Assembly: GCA_019637635.1 (NCBI GenBank)
Contig: JAHBVI010000001.1
Coordinates: forward strand, 62,001-126,000
Length of the DNA: 64,000 nt
Direction: 5' to 3'
Source of the DNA: Anaerolineae bacterium
GTDB taxonomy: Bacteria > Chloroflexota > Anaerolineae > Promineifilales > Promineifilaceae
A program made the position numbers and the translations under genes. The notes beneath the pieces were generated by a model. The model was not told the origin of the DNA. It did not search any database and saw only the letters and a program-made list of their open reading frames with translations. Positions 48,397 through 56,815 of the stretch are shown here, piece by piece. Position 1 is the stretch's first letter. Each line of letters opens with the position of its first letter.

Positions 48397-49584
48397 ATGG
48401 ATTACTACGAAAATTTACAGATCAATGGACACCCCCCTCAACGTCGCTCGCGCAAACCCCCCTGGCGCATTGCCCTCACCGCCAACCTCAAGAGCCAGAT
48501 GTATTGGCAGCCAGGGCAGCCGCCAGACGCCGGCGCCGAATTTGACGCCCGCGAAACGGTGGAGTCCATTGCCGCCGCGTTGGAAGCCGACGGCCATTTT
48601 GTCCACATTTGTATGGCCGACCATACCTTACCCGAAACATTCATCAACTTACACCCCCATTTTGTCTTCAACATCGCCGAAGGCATGGGCGGCGATGCCC
48701 GCGAAGCACACGTGCCCGCTCTGTGTGAACTGATGGGCATTCCCTACACCGCTTCCCGTGTCTTAACCAATGCCCTGTCATTGGACAAAACGCAGACCAA
48801 GCGCATCTGGCACAGCGTGGGGCTGCCGACGGCGCGTTTCCAGGAATTTACCAGCAGCGACCAGCCCATTGACCCGGCGCTGCCTTACCCGCTTTTTGTG
48901 AAGCCGGCCCGCGAGGGCACCGGCATGGGTATGGGGCCAGAATCCATCGTGACGAATGAGGCAGATTTGCGCACGCGGGTGGCCTGGGTGATTGAAACAT
49001 ACCGGCAGCCGGCGCTGGTGGAAGAACTGCTCACCGGGCGTGAATTCACCGTCGGGTATATTGGCAATCGCGGTTTTCCGGGGGGGCGGACACGGCCGTA
49101 TCTCTATAACTTTGAGGGCTACCATTTCTTCCCCGTGCTGGAAATTGACGCCAGCCGCAGCGTCACGCCTGGCGTCTACGGCCACGCGGCCAAATCGTTG
49201 GAACTGGATGAACACGGCGCGCCCGCTTACCTCTGCCCGGCCGACATTTCCGATAGCCTGCGCGAGCAGTTATACACCCTCACCCGGCAGGCGGCCGAGG
49301 CCATTGGCGCGTGTGATGTCTCCCGCATTGATTTCCGCCTGAACGCCGCCGGACAGCCCATGTTGCTGGAAATCAATACCCTGCCGGGACTGAACCCGGC
49401 GGTGAGTGACGTGTGCATTATGGCCCGCGCCGAGGGGATGCCTTATGAAACGCTCATCACCGAAATTTTATACCTGGCGGCCGAACGGTTTAATTTGCCG
49501 CGCCCGGTCATTCATCAATTGGGGAACACGGCCGTTGCCGAACCCGCTCTCTTGATCCCCCGCACTACCAATCATCCTCGTTAG
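48397..49584 (+). CDS. D-alanine-D-alanine-ligase-like ATP-grasp enzyme
   Basis: A 395-residue ATP-grasp ligase. The N-terminal domain reads IALTANLKSQMYWQPGQPPD and FVFNIAEGMGGDAREAHVPA. The latter is the Ddl-type loop, with Glu-Gly and a family-specific AREAHVPALCELMGIPYTAS where Ddl has a similar substrate-binding helix. The central domain has YPLFVKPAREGTGMGMGPES, and the end has SRIDFRLNAAGQPMLLEINTLPGLNP with metal ligands D, E and N. The start at 48397 follows AAGGAGA. It is not the housekeeping Ddl: it is longer and has GTGMGM where Ddl has a GSS-type loop. The co-oriented lysine 2,3-aminomutase suggests it joins beta-lysine or another amino acid to a partner. Confidence 0.8.
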   Translation: MDYYENLQINGHPPQRRSRKPPWRIALTANLKSQMYWQPGQPPDAGAEFDARETVESIAAALEADGHFVHICMADHTLPETFINLHPHFVFNIAEGMGGDAREAHVPALCELMGIPYTASRVLTNALSLDKTQTKRIWHSVGLPTARFQEFTSSDQPIDPALPYPLFVKPAREGTGMGMGPESIVTNEADLRTRVAWVIETYRQPALVEELLTGREFTVGYIGNRGFPGGRTRPYLYNFEGYHFFPVLEIDASRSVTPGVYGHAAKSLELDEHGAPAYLCPADISDSLREQLYTLTRQAAEAIGACDVSRIDFRLNAAGQPMLLEINTLPGLNPAVSDVCIMARAEGMPYETLITEILYLAAERFNLPRPVIHQLGNTAVAEPALLIPRTTNHPR

Positions 49585-49588
49585 CTCT

Positions 49589-49645
49589 GTTTGTAGTAGG
49601 CGATTCATCGCCTTTCGCGGGTGCTGAAACGCCTACTACAAACAT
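49589..49645. repeat. Inverted repeat TTTGTAGTAGGCG...CGCCTACTACAAA
   Basis: A 13-bp perfect stem around GATTCATCGCC and GCGGGTGCTGAAA, followed at about 49718-49773 by a second inverted repeat GCGCGGTTGGAAACCG/CGGTTTCTAACCGCGC. Both lie between the ATP-grasp and aminomutase genes. Confidence 0.8.
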
Positions 49646-49812
49646 TTCCTTCTCTCATTTGCCACCTGGTACTAATGCCAGCGCGCCCCAATTTGAGGAT
49701 AATGGACTATACTGGCGGTGGCGCGGTTGGAAACCGCGCTACCTGTCTGTTGTGGCCGGTTTCTAACCGCGCCGCTGTAAAAAATCAAACCACTATTTGA
49801 CGAGGACTGACT

Positions 49813-51231
49813 ATGACTGAACTAATCCCCACCATTCACACCCGCGCGCCATTCTGGCAAGACGTACCGGCCGAAAAATGGACCGATTGGCGTTGGCAAA
49901 TGAGCCATCGCCTGAACAGCCTGGAAGAACTGGCCCAGGTTGTCAACCTCACCGACAGCGAACGCCAGGCGTTGCAAACCAACAACCTGTTTCGGGTAGA
50001 CATCACCCCCTACTTTGCCAGCCTGATGGACCCGGACGACATTCACTGCCCGGTGCGCAAACAAATTATCCCCACCAGCCGGGAAATTGTGCCCTTTGAG
50101 GCGATGATGGAAGATTCCTTGGCTGAAGATAAACACTCCCCTGTGCCGGGGTTGGTGCATCGTTACCCGGATCGGGTGCTGATGCTCATTACCACGCAGT
50201 GCGCCAGTTACTGCCGCTACTGCACCCGCAGCCGTATTGTGGGCGACCCCGGCGAAACGTTCAGCCGCCAGGAGTTTGACGCCCAAATTGCCTACATTGA
50301 ACGGACGCCACAAATCCGGGACGTGCTGCTCTCCGGCGGCGACCCGCTGGTGCTGGCCCCTAAACAATTAGACATGATCCTGGGGCGGCTGCGGGCCATT
50401 CCCCACATTGAGATTATCCGCATTGGCTCCCGTGTGCCCGTTTTTCTGCCGCAGCGGGTGACGGATGAGTTTTGCGAGATGCTGGCAAAGTACCACCCGC
50501 TGTGGATGAACATTCACGTGAATCATCCTAAAGAGATCACACCTGAACTGGCGGCGGCGTGTGACCGGTTGTCGCGGGCGGGTGTGCCGTTGGGCAACCA
50601 GAGTGTGCTGCTGGCGGGGGTGAATGATTCCGTGCATATCCAGCGGCAGTTGGTGCATGAGTTGGTGAAGATTCGGGTACGGCCGTATTACCTCTACCAG
50701 TGCGATCTGGTCAAGGGCGCCGGCCATTTCCGCACCAGCGTCAGCAAGGGCATTGAAATTATCGAAGGGTTGCGCGGCCATACTTCTGGCTATGCTGTGC
50801 CGACGTATGTGGTGGATGCGCCCGGCGGCGGTGGCAAGATTCCGGTGATGCCTAATTACATTATTTCGCAAGCGCCGGGTAAGGTGGTGCTGCGCAACTT
50901 TGAAGGCTTTATCACCACCTATGCCGAGCCGCTGGATTATGACCCGCACGAGGTGGAGTTGCAGCGGTACGAAGTGCGCCGCCGCCTGGAACCGGGGCAG
51001 GAAGGGGTGCTTGGTCTGTTGGAAGGGCAGCGGATGACCATTGAACCGGAGGGGTTTGGCAGCACCCATGCGCGCGGCGGCGGCGAACACCGGCTGCGCA
51101 GTGGCGATCTGGCCGCCAAATGGCAGCCGCTGGGCGTGGGCGCGATGGAAGGCGAACAGGCCAAATCGCCCAAACAAGTGACCGCCAATGTACCCTTGAA
51201 AGAGGCAGAGGCGGAAACGGCCGTGCCGTGA
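49813..51231 (+). CDS. kamA: Lysine 2,3-aminomutase (KamA-family radical SAM)
   Basis: A 472-residue radical-SAM, PLP-dependent mutase that interconverts L-alpha-lysine and L-beta-lysine. The 4Fe-4S cluster cysteines are C130, C134 and C137 in CASYCRYC. The PLP lysine is K342 in VVDAPGGGGKIP. The two Asp residues that bind the lysine side-chain amine in the clostridial enzyme correspond to D298 (YQCDLVKG) and D335 (VVDAP), both present. This supports true lysine specificity over the EF-P-type or other KamA relatives. The C-terminal extension (AEAETAVP) is short. It lies 228 bp downstream of the ATP-grasp ligase on the same strand. No beta-lysine acetyltransferase (ablB) is adjacent. Confidence 0.9.
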   Translation: MTELIPTIHTRAPFWQDVPAEKWTDWRWQMSHRLNSLEELAQVVNLTDSERQALQTNNLFRVDITPYFASLMDPDDIHCPVRKQIIPTSREIVPFEAMMEDSLAEDKHSPVPGLVHRYPDRVLMLITTQCASYCRYCTRSRIVGDPGETFSRQEFDAQIAYIERTPQIRDVLLSGGDPLVLAPKQLDMILGRLRAIPHIEIIRIGSRVPVFLPQRVTDEFCEMLAKYHPLWMNIHVNHPKEITPELAAACDRLSRAGVPLGNQSVLLAGVNDSVHIQRQLVHELVKIRVRPYYLYQCDLVKGAGHFRTSVSKGIEIIEGLRGHTSGYAVPTYVVDAPGGGGKIPVMPNYIISQAPGKVVLRNFEGFITTYAEPLDYDPHEVELQRYEVRRRLEPGQEGVLGLLEGQRMTIEPEGFGSTHARGGGEHRLRSGDLAAKWQPLGVGAMEGEQAKSPKQVTANVPLKEAEAETAVP

Positions 51232-51239
51232 AACGACAG

Positions 51240-51302
51240 AGGAGATCGGAGACTAGAGATTGGAGATTGTTAATCTCCTAATCTCCAATCTCCAATCTCC
51301 TC
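51240..51302. repeat. Inverted word hairpin, GATTGGAGATT family
   Basis: GGAGACTAGAGATTGGAGAT on the left is answered by AATCTCCTAATCTCCAATCT on the right. It lies in the kamA-kinase gap. Confidence 0.85.
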
Positions 51303-51313
51303 ACCCCCTTTCG

Positions 51314-52384
51314 GTGAACACCCAACCAGATTTCAGCCTGATTTCCCTGATTCACAACCTGCCCGGAATGGTATACCGCTGCCGTCATGACGCGCAGCGC
51401 ACCTTGCTGTTTGCCAGCGATGGCTGCCGGGAATTGACCGGTTATGCGGCGGCGGCGCTGGTAGCCAACTGCCAACTGGCGTTTGCCGATTTGATCCGGG
51501 AAAGTGACCGGGATGGGGTGTTTGAAGAATTAGCCACGGCCGTTGCCGAGACACGGCCGTACCGCTGCATTTATCGCATCGCCACCGCTGCCGGTGAAGT
51601 GCGCTGGGTGCTGGATAAGGGGCGGCCTGCCCCGCAGCCAGACGGGTCGGTGGTGCTGGAAGGGTTTGTCAGCGACCACACGCGGCGGATGGCGGCCTTT
51701 CGCCAGTTGGAGCAGCAGTTGGCGGAGAAGGCGCGCAAGGCCGAGCAGGTGGTGGTGCTGGAAGAGCGCAACCGGCTGGCGCGAGAGCTGCATGATTCGG
51801 TGACACAATCGCTTTACAGCGTGACGCTGTTTGCCGAAGCGGGGCGCAATCAGGCGGAAAACGGCCAGTTTGACCGCGCCGCCTGGTATTTTGCCGAGAT
51901 TTTGGCGACGGGGCAGCAGGCGCTAAAGGAGATGCGCTTGTTGGTGCATAAGTTACGGCCGTCTGCCCTGGAAAAGGACGGGCTGGTACCGGCCTTACAG
52001 CATCGGCTGAATGCGGTGGAAGGGCGCGCCGGCATCCAGCACCAACTCGTTGTAGAGGGGGAGATTCATTTACCGCCAGAGGTGGAAGAGGCGATTTACC
52101 ACGTCAGCCAGGAAGCGTTAAACAACGCCATCAAACATGCCCGCGCTTCCGAAGTGCGGGTAACGGTGTGCCAGGATGACCAACATTTGGAATTGACGGT
52201 GTGGGATAATGGGTGTGGGTTTGATGTGGACACGGCCGTGCAAAGCGGCGGTTTGGGCTTAACCAGTATGCGCGAACGGATGCAAATGGTGGGCGGCGTC
52301 TTGGAGATTAAATCAACTCCGGGCCAGGGTACGACAGTGTGCGCCCAACTACGCCTCAATGAGGGAAACACCGTACATCTTTAA
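51314..52384 (+). CDS. NarL-type sensor histidine kinase with PAS domain
   Basis: A 356-residue cytoplasmic kinase. A PAS domain (about 7-120) shows IHNLPGMVYRCRHDAQRTLL, then CRELTGY, RCIYRIATAAGEVRWVLDKG and a closing EGFVSDHTRR. A HisKA_3 dimerisation helix follows with the phospho-His in LEERNRLARELHDSVTQSLY. The HATPase has VSQEALNNAIKHARASEV, VWDNGCGFD and GGLGLTSMRERMQMVGG. The GTG at 51314 is favoured because upstream codons fall in a repeat. The likely partner is the NarL-type regulator at 52861, from which it is separated by an antisense Phd gene. Confidence 0.9.
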   Translation: MNTQPDFSLISLIHNLPGMVYRCRHDAQRTLLFASDGCRELTGYAAAALVANCQLAFADLIRESDRDGVFEELATAVAETRPYRCIYRIATAAGEVRWVLDKGRPAPQPDGSVVLEGFVSDHTRRMAAFRQLEQQLAEKARKAEQVVVLEERNRLARELHDSVTQSLYSVTLFAEAGRNQAENGQFDRAAWYFAEILATGQQALKEMRLLVHKLRPSALEKDGLVPALQHRLNAVEGRAGIQHQLVVEGEIHLPPEVEEAIYHVSQEALNNAIKHARASEVRVTVCQDDQHLELTVWDNGCGFDVDTAVQSGGLGLTSMRERMQMVGGVLEIKSTPGQGTTVCAQLRLNEGNTVHL

Positions 52385-52398
52385 CCAGAGGTCATGGC

Positions 52399-52635
52399 TT
52401 ACCAGGTGAAAAGTTTCAAGATGTCTTCAGGTAGCTCGTCAAAATCATCGGCCATCCATATCTGACCATGCCAATGACCGACGCCTAATTCTCGCGGACT
52501 TGTATTCAGGTCATAAGGTACAAGCTTTGTCACAGGCTTGCCCGCTTTACCGATAATAATCTCTTCGCCTTTCAACACTTTTTCGACCAGCTTGGACAGG
52601 TTCGCCTTAGCATCGGAGATATTTGTGATTTGCAT
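52399..52635 (-). CDS. Phd/YefM-family antitoxin, apparently orphan
   Basis: A 78-residue protein: MQITNISDAKANLSKLVEKV, then KGEEIIIGKAGKPVTKLVPY and a C-terminal toxin-binding tail with DDFDELPEDILKLFTW. It is a typical Phd antitoxin of PIN-type (VapC) pairs, in which the toxin gene usually overlaps the stop codon. Here the next 15 bases run into the convergent kinase gene and no toxin is present. An AGGAGG site lies 7 bases before the ATG. It sits antisense between a kinase and its regulator, which suggests insertion. Confidence 0.9.
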   Translation of the reverse strand: MQITNISDAKANLSKLVEKVLKGEEIIIGKAGKPVTKLVPYDLNTSPRELGVGHWHGQIWMADDFDELPEDILKLFTW

Positions 52636-52715
52636 AGTATCACTGCCTCCTACTATGATTATCATTATGGTCTAGTCTAGTCTGGTCTGGTTTGCAAGAA
52701 GAACTGTTGACAAGT

Positions 52716-52783
52716 AGTGCCAGGCAAGGGGCGGTACGGCATTGGTCAATCAAAATGGTCTTGTCCTCTGCCTGGCACTGCCC
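52716..52783. repeat. Inverted repeat, GTGCCAGGCAAGGGGC family
   Basis: AGTGCCAGGCAAGGGGC is complemented by CTCTGCCTGGCACTGCCC. It follows the leader of the antitoxin gene and precedes the NarL-type regulator. Confidence 0.85.
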
Positions 52784-52860
52784 AGCGTCTCAACTAAAAT
52801 TCGCGCGCCCCGACCCCAATTGTGGCTGCGCCGTTGGTAGATGGCGATGGAGAAATTCTT

Positions 52861-53517
52861 ATGAGCGACGTTATTCGGGTTTTTTTGGCCGATGACCATG
52901 CGGTGGTGCGGCGGGGGTTGGAGGCGTTGATTGAAACGCAGGCGGATATGGTGGTGGTGGGCACGGCCGTAGACGGCGAAGAGGCCGTGCAGCAGGTAGA
53001 CCGGCTTTCACCGGATGTCATCTTGCTGGATATTCAAATGCCGCGCAAAAATGGCGTGGCGGCCATTGGCGAAATCAAAACAGCCCACCCCGATGCCCGC
53101 ATCCTGGTGTTGACCAGCTTTGGCGACGATGATACCGTTTTTGCCGCCATCAAAGCCGGGGCCATGGGCTATTTGCTAAAAGACTCTTCCCCACAAGAGT
53201 TGATGCAGGCGATCCGCCATGTGTATAACGGCCGTGCCTTCCTGCACCCCGACATTGCCCTTCGAGTGATTCAGGAACTCAACAAACCACCCACCCATCT
53301 GCCGCTGACCGACGATCCGCTCACCGAGCGAGAGGTTGAGGTGCTGAAATTAGTGGCGCGCGGCCTGAGCAACCAGGAAATTGCCGATCAATTAGTTGTC
53401 AGCGAACGCACGGTACGCACCCATCTCAGCAACATTTTGGGTAAATTGCACCTGGCTAACCGCACGCAGGCGGCGCTGTACGCCCTGCGCCAGGGTCTTG
53501 CCCGTCTGGAGCCGTAA
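52861..53517 (+). CDS. NarL/FixJ-type response regulator
   Basis: A 218-residue regulator. The receiver has IRVFLADDHAVVRRGLEALI, phospho-Asp in VILLDIQMPRKNG and Lys in YLLKDSSPQEL. The LuxR-type HTH is LTEREVEVLKLVARGLSNQE, IADQLVVSERTVRTHLSNIL and GKLHLANRTQA. The start at 52861 (MSDVIRVF) has GGAG ten bases before. It is the likely partner of the PAS kinase at 51314. A GAGGG-CAGGCT/AGCCT-ACCCTC hairpin at 53525-53550 marks the end of the transcript, shared with the convergent CBM48 gene. Confidence 0.9.
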   Translation: MSDVIRVFLADDHAVVRRGLEALIETQADMVVVGTAVDGEEAVQQVDRLSPDVILLDIQMPRKNGVAAIGEIKTAHPDARILVLTSFGDDDTVFAAIKAGAMGYLLKDSSPQELMQAIRHVYNGRAFLHPDIALRVIQELNKPPTHLPLTDDPLTEREVEVLKLVARGLSNQEIADQLVVSERTVRTHLSNILGKLHLANRTQAALYALRQGLARLEP

Positions 53518-53524
53518 ACAAAAA

Positions 53525-53550
53525 GAGGGCAGGCTGTGCAGCCTACCCTC
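53525..53550. terminator. Hairpin between convergent regulator and CBM48 genes
   Basis: GAGGGCAGGCT, loop GTGC, AGCCTACCCTC with one mismatch, preceded by AAAAA and followed by TCTCC. It can serve both directions weakly. Confidence 0.55.
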
Positions 53551-53585
53551 TCTCCTTCCTTCTTCGCTCTTCGCCGCTGTCGGAG

Positions 53586-53885
53586 TTAGTTTTCCGAAAA
53601 GGTGAAGACGACGCTGTTTTGGCTGCCGTGTTCGTTGGGCCAGTAGGCGTCGGCGGCTTCGTCGTTGAGCCACTCTTGCCCATTGACCAGATAGCGGAAC
53701 TGGTAACGGCCGTCTTTGGGCAGACGAACTTTGGCGCGGAACGGGCCATTCTTGGCCGGTTTCATTGCCACCGGCGTCCAGCCATTGAACTCACCCACCA
53801 ATACCACTTCTTGCGCGTCGGTGCTGTTGATTTCAAAGGTGACTTCGCACTCTTCACTTGTTTTGAAAAACTTCTTCTTAACCAT
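53586..53885 (-). CDS. CBM48/AMPK-type glycogen-binding domain protein
   Basis: A 99-residue single-domain protein. It has the isoamylase-N/CBM48 pattern: CEVTFEINSTDAQEVVLVGE, then FNGWTPVAMKPAKNGPFRAK and RLPKDGRYQFRYLVNGQEWL. The W of FNGW and of EWLND are the glucan-contacting residues. A basic start MVKKKFFKTSEE precedes it. GGAGG lies 9 bases before the ATG at 53885. A terminator-like hairpin lies in its leader, so it may be attenuated. Free-standing CBM48 domains may regulate or tether glycogen enzymes; none is nearby. Confidence 0.85.
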   Translation of the reverse strand: MVKKKFFKTSEECEVTFEINSTDAQEVVLVGEFNGWTPVAMKPAKNGPFRAKVRLPKDGRYQFRYLVNGQEWLNDEAADAYWPNEHGSQNSVVFTFSEN

Positions 53886-53910
53886 TTGAAAAACCTCCAA
53901 TTGCATAGAA

Positions 53911-53945
53911 AAAGCCGCCCATAGAAGGAGCGGCTCTTTTTTTTC
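53911..53945 (-). terminator. Hairpin with T-runs on both strands in the CBM48 leader
   Basis: AGCCGC (53913-53918) and GCGGCT (53930-53935) form the stem. On the minus strand it is followed by TTTTTC before the CBM48 ribosome site, and on the plus strand by TTTTTTTT. In the minus direction it would act as an attenuator 28 bp upstream of the ATG. Confidence 0.55.
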
Positions 53946-54049
53946 AACATCCTACCTAGTCTAAAAATTCGCCAGGACTCAAGACATTATAGGCATACTG
54001 GTTGATGTGTCAACTATTTGACTGAAAGATTAAAGGAAAATGATCGCGC

Positions 54050-55525
54050 TTAAGCCACAAAATTACGAATCAGGGCATGGGGACCAAGCCTTTTTTCCCC
54101 AAGTAGAACGGAAATGTACTCCGCTGTTGGCTGTCCCTTCTGCCACAATGGCCGCAAAAATGCGCCGGTCGCCGGAGAGAGCGGCCACTCTTTCCCCACC
54201 TGATCTTCTAGCTGCGCGGCGATCTGGGCGGCCAACATCCAGGCGCGGAAGTATTGGGCATTGTAAAAGCCATCGTCCACGTCCAACAAATAGTAGGCGG
54301 AGGAGATGTTGAGGCCCAGGTGTTCCTGGAGGACGGCCGTATAAAAACAGGCAGGATCAGCCAACCCTGTATGCAACTGGTTTTCATACAACACTTTGGC
54401 GGCGCAGCGCCGGGCAAAGAGCAGCCGCGTAAAGCGCATATACTCCCCATACGGGCCATAATCGGCCACGCCCAATACCTCTCGCAGCCAGACCGGATTG
54501 GCCGGGAACTGCTCAAACAAGAAGGCAAACGCTTCCCCCACCGAATCATCACCCAGGTAACGGGTGGCAAATGGCACATGCGCCGGTATGTGCCGGCCGT
54601 GTAAGGCATGTCCCAGTTCATGGAACACCGCTTTGTAGTCCTGGTGGCCGCCCACCGGGTTGACCACCAGCTTAATCTCATCCGGCACCCGCACAAAGGC
54701 GCAAAACGGCCGTAATACCTTCCCCTCTCTTGGCTCCAGATCAAGCTCTAAACCGGCCGTATCTTGCCGGGAAAAACCTAACAGGCGGATGGATTTGTGT
54801 ACGGCCGTGCGTAATTTCTCGGCCGGAAACAGGTGGTCAAACTGGCTGCCACGCAGCAGATAAAACATATCGGCGGCATCGGGCTGTGACGTGCCCAGGA
54901 TGATCTGGCTCCAATGGCTGAGGGCGCGGAAGTAGGGTACGGCCGTTTCCCGCAGAAACGTTTGCGCCATCAATTCCAGGTTTTCCAGGTGTAGGCCATG
55001 CAGTTCATCGCACAGCGCATGGTAGGAGTCAAAACCGAGGAAGCCGGCCTGCGCGTTCACCTGCTGCCACCGCTCCTGCCGCAGCCGATTATGCCCGGCA
55101 ACCAGTTCGCTGCGCCCCGCATACAAGATCTGGCGGCGCGCCGGGTCTACTTCCGTGCCTAACAAGCCGGTGGTAGCAAAAAACGGCAGCGAGTCGCCAT
55201 CCCAGGGCAGCACGGCCGTGCCCAACTGCCCCCAAAACGCCTCATCATAAGGCAAAGAGACCTGCCGCAAATACCGCATGGTGGCAAAAGCTGCCAACGA
55301 ACGATACTCATCACGGGCATGGGTGCGCGAGAGTTCAACGAGTTCCCGCGCCACATCCGCAGCAAACAGGTCGGCGTTTTCCGCGTAAACGGCCGCCAGA
55401 TCCGTCTCCACCGGCAGCCCGGCCTGCGCCTGGTACTGGGCAATCACTTCAGCCTGCCAGAAAAGCTCGGCCCGGCGCTGGTAGTCGGCCACATCCACCA
55501 CAACAGTTTCCGGCATTGCTAACAT
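54050..55525 (-). CDS. M3-like HExxH metallopeptidase
   Basis: A 491-residue cytoplasmic protein. The zinc site is HELGH in YKAVFHELGHALHGRHIPAH, with a downstream Glu in GDDSVGEAFAFLFEQF as in the gluzincin M3 family (thimet-oligopeptidase/PepF-like). N- and C-terminal regions are mostly helical, as expected for the closed cavity of M3 enzymes. It is shorter than PepF (about 600). Its start codon immediately follows the stop codon of the MFS exporter gene, so the two are translated together. It may process small peptides. The end runs to AALIRNFVA-like residues with no extra domain. Confidence 0.75.
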   Translation of the reverse strand: MLAMPETVVVDVADYQRRAELFWQAEVIAQYQAQAGLPVETDLAAVYAENADLFAADVARELVELSRTHARDEYRSLAAFATMRYLRQVSLPYDEAFWGQLGTAVLPWDGDSLPFFATTGLLGTEVDPARRQILYAGRSELVAGHNRLRQERWQQVNAQAGFLGFDSYHALCDELHGLHLENLELMAQTFLRETAVPYFRALSHWSQIILGTSQPDAADMFYLLRGSQFDHLFPAEKLRTAVHKSIRLLGFSRQDTAGLELDLEPREGKVLRPFCAFVRVPDEIKLVVNPVGGHQDYKAVFHELGHALHGRHIPAHVPFATRYLGDDSVGEAFAFLFEQFPANPVWLREVLGVADYGPYGEYMRFTRLLFARRCAAKVLYENQLHTGLADPACFYTAVLQEHLGLNISSAYYLLDVDDGFYNAQYFRAWMLAAQIAAQLEDQVGKEWPLSPATGAFLRPLWQKGQPTAEYISVLLGEKRLGPHALIRNFVA

Positions 55526-56815
55526 CTATGCCTCCCGGAATGTTTTCCAGGCCAACGCCAACAGACCGCTGGCCACCAACACCACCGACCAGATAAGCAG
55601 CATCACCCCCACCCCCAGCCAATCGGCCAACCCGGCCAGGCTGGCCCCGGCGGCAATAGCCATGCTGCTTACCACCATAATGACGCTAAAGACACGGCCG
55701 ATCATCGGGCGCGGCGCATTCTCCTGCACAATGGTGCGAATGCCGATAAAGACGGCCGCATTGCACACCGCCCCCAGGAAAAAGAACGGCAGCGAAACCG
55801 CCATCAGCAGCGTTGTTGTCGCCTCGTATTGAGAGGCCAACCATAAGGGCAGCAGCACGCCAAGAAACTGCCCCACGCCCATGCCGATGACGCCACCGGC
55901 CAACAAACGGCCGCGCGGCGCATCGGCGGCAAAGCGCGCCAGAATATAAGCGCCACAGGCAATCCCTAACCCAAATATCCCCTCTAACAGACCAAAACCA
56001 ATCGCGCCCGCCCCCAACACATTGCGGGCAAATATCAGCAGCAAAGCCTGAGTAGCGCCCACTGCTAAGGGGGCGATCAGGCTCAGCAACACTGTGCCCT
56101 TTAAGATGGGCGACTGCCAGACGTGGGCGAAACCGGCGCGAATACCGGCAATAACGTCCGGTTTAGGCGTGCCCTCGGCGGCGGCGTTCTCGGCCGGGGG
56201 CAGCCGCATCAAGATGATAAACAAGGCCGACACCAGGAAAGTAAACCCATCAATGACAAAGGCGCTTTGTACCCCTACCCATTCCACCAGCAGACCGGCA
56301 GCGGCAAACCCCAGGAAACCAATCAAGGTCATGGTGGATTGATCCAGCGAATTGGCTGCCATTAGCTGCCCTTCGCTTACCGTTTCCGGGATGGTGGCAA
56401 TCTTGGCGGGCAAAAAGAACTGCTTGACGGCGGCGATGATAAAACTCAGGGTATACAAAACCACCAATTGGCCGGTGGTGGCCAGGGGAAGGAGAGGAAC
56501 AAATAAGATGGCAAAAATAAAGATGGCGCGGATGACATCGGACCAGATCATAGTGCGCTGGCGGTTCCAGCGGTCGGCGATGACCCCGGCAAATAGACCA
56601 AAGATTAAAGCGGCTAATGTTTGGGTGAGGAAGGCCAACCCCAACTGCACGGCCGAACCGGTGATGGTGTAAACCATGATGGGAATGGCTATTTCACTGA
56701 ATTTGTCACCAAAGGTGGAAATGGCCTGCCCCAGCCATAACAGACGAAAATTGCGTGAGGCTAATACGTGACGTTGTGGAACAATGGTTTCTGATGAGGA
56801 AAGGGCGCTGCTCAT
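55526..56815 (-). CDS. MFS transporter (efflux-type)
   Basis: A 429-residue protein with twelve membrane helices. The first loop shows FRLLWLGQAISTFGDKFSEI and the MFS A-motif FAGVIADRWNRQRTMIWSDV between helices 2 and 3. This subfamily includes macrolide and enterobactin exporters. The adjacent downstream M3-like peptidase starts directly after its stop, an arrangement suggesting linked export and peptide turnover. A 34-bp palindrome lies 44 bp upstream of the start. Confidence 0.85.
   Translation of the reverse strand: MSSALSSSETIVPQRHVLASRNFRLLWLGQAISTFGDKFSEIAIPIMVYTITGSAVQLGLAFLTQTLAALIFGLFAGVIADRWNRQRTMIWSDVIRAIFIFAILFVPLLPLATTGQLVVLYTLSFIIAAVKQFFLPAKIATIPETVSEGQLMAANSLDQSTMTLIGFLGFAAAGLLVEWVGVQSAFVIDGFTFLVSALFIILMRLPPAENAAAEGTPKPDVIAGIRAGFAHVWQSPILKGTVLLSLIAPLAVGATQALLLIFARNVLGAGAIGFGLLEGIFGLGIACGAYILARFAADAPRGRLLAGGVIGMGVGQFLGVLLPLWLASQYEATTTLLMAVSLPFFFLGAVCNAAVFIGIRTIVQENAPRPMIGRVFSVIMVVSSMAIAAGASLAGLADWLGVGVMLLIWSVVLVASGLLALAWKTFREA

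Noticed and set aside
48397..49584. Housekeeping D-alanine-D-alanine ligase
   Set aside because: The substrate-loop regions and length differ and the gene is paired with kamA and not with mur genes.
51260..51313. Upstream start of the PAS kinase at 51260
   Set aside because: It is a TTG inside an inverted-word repeat; the GTG at 51314 precedes the first conserved residues.
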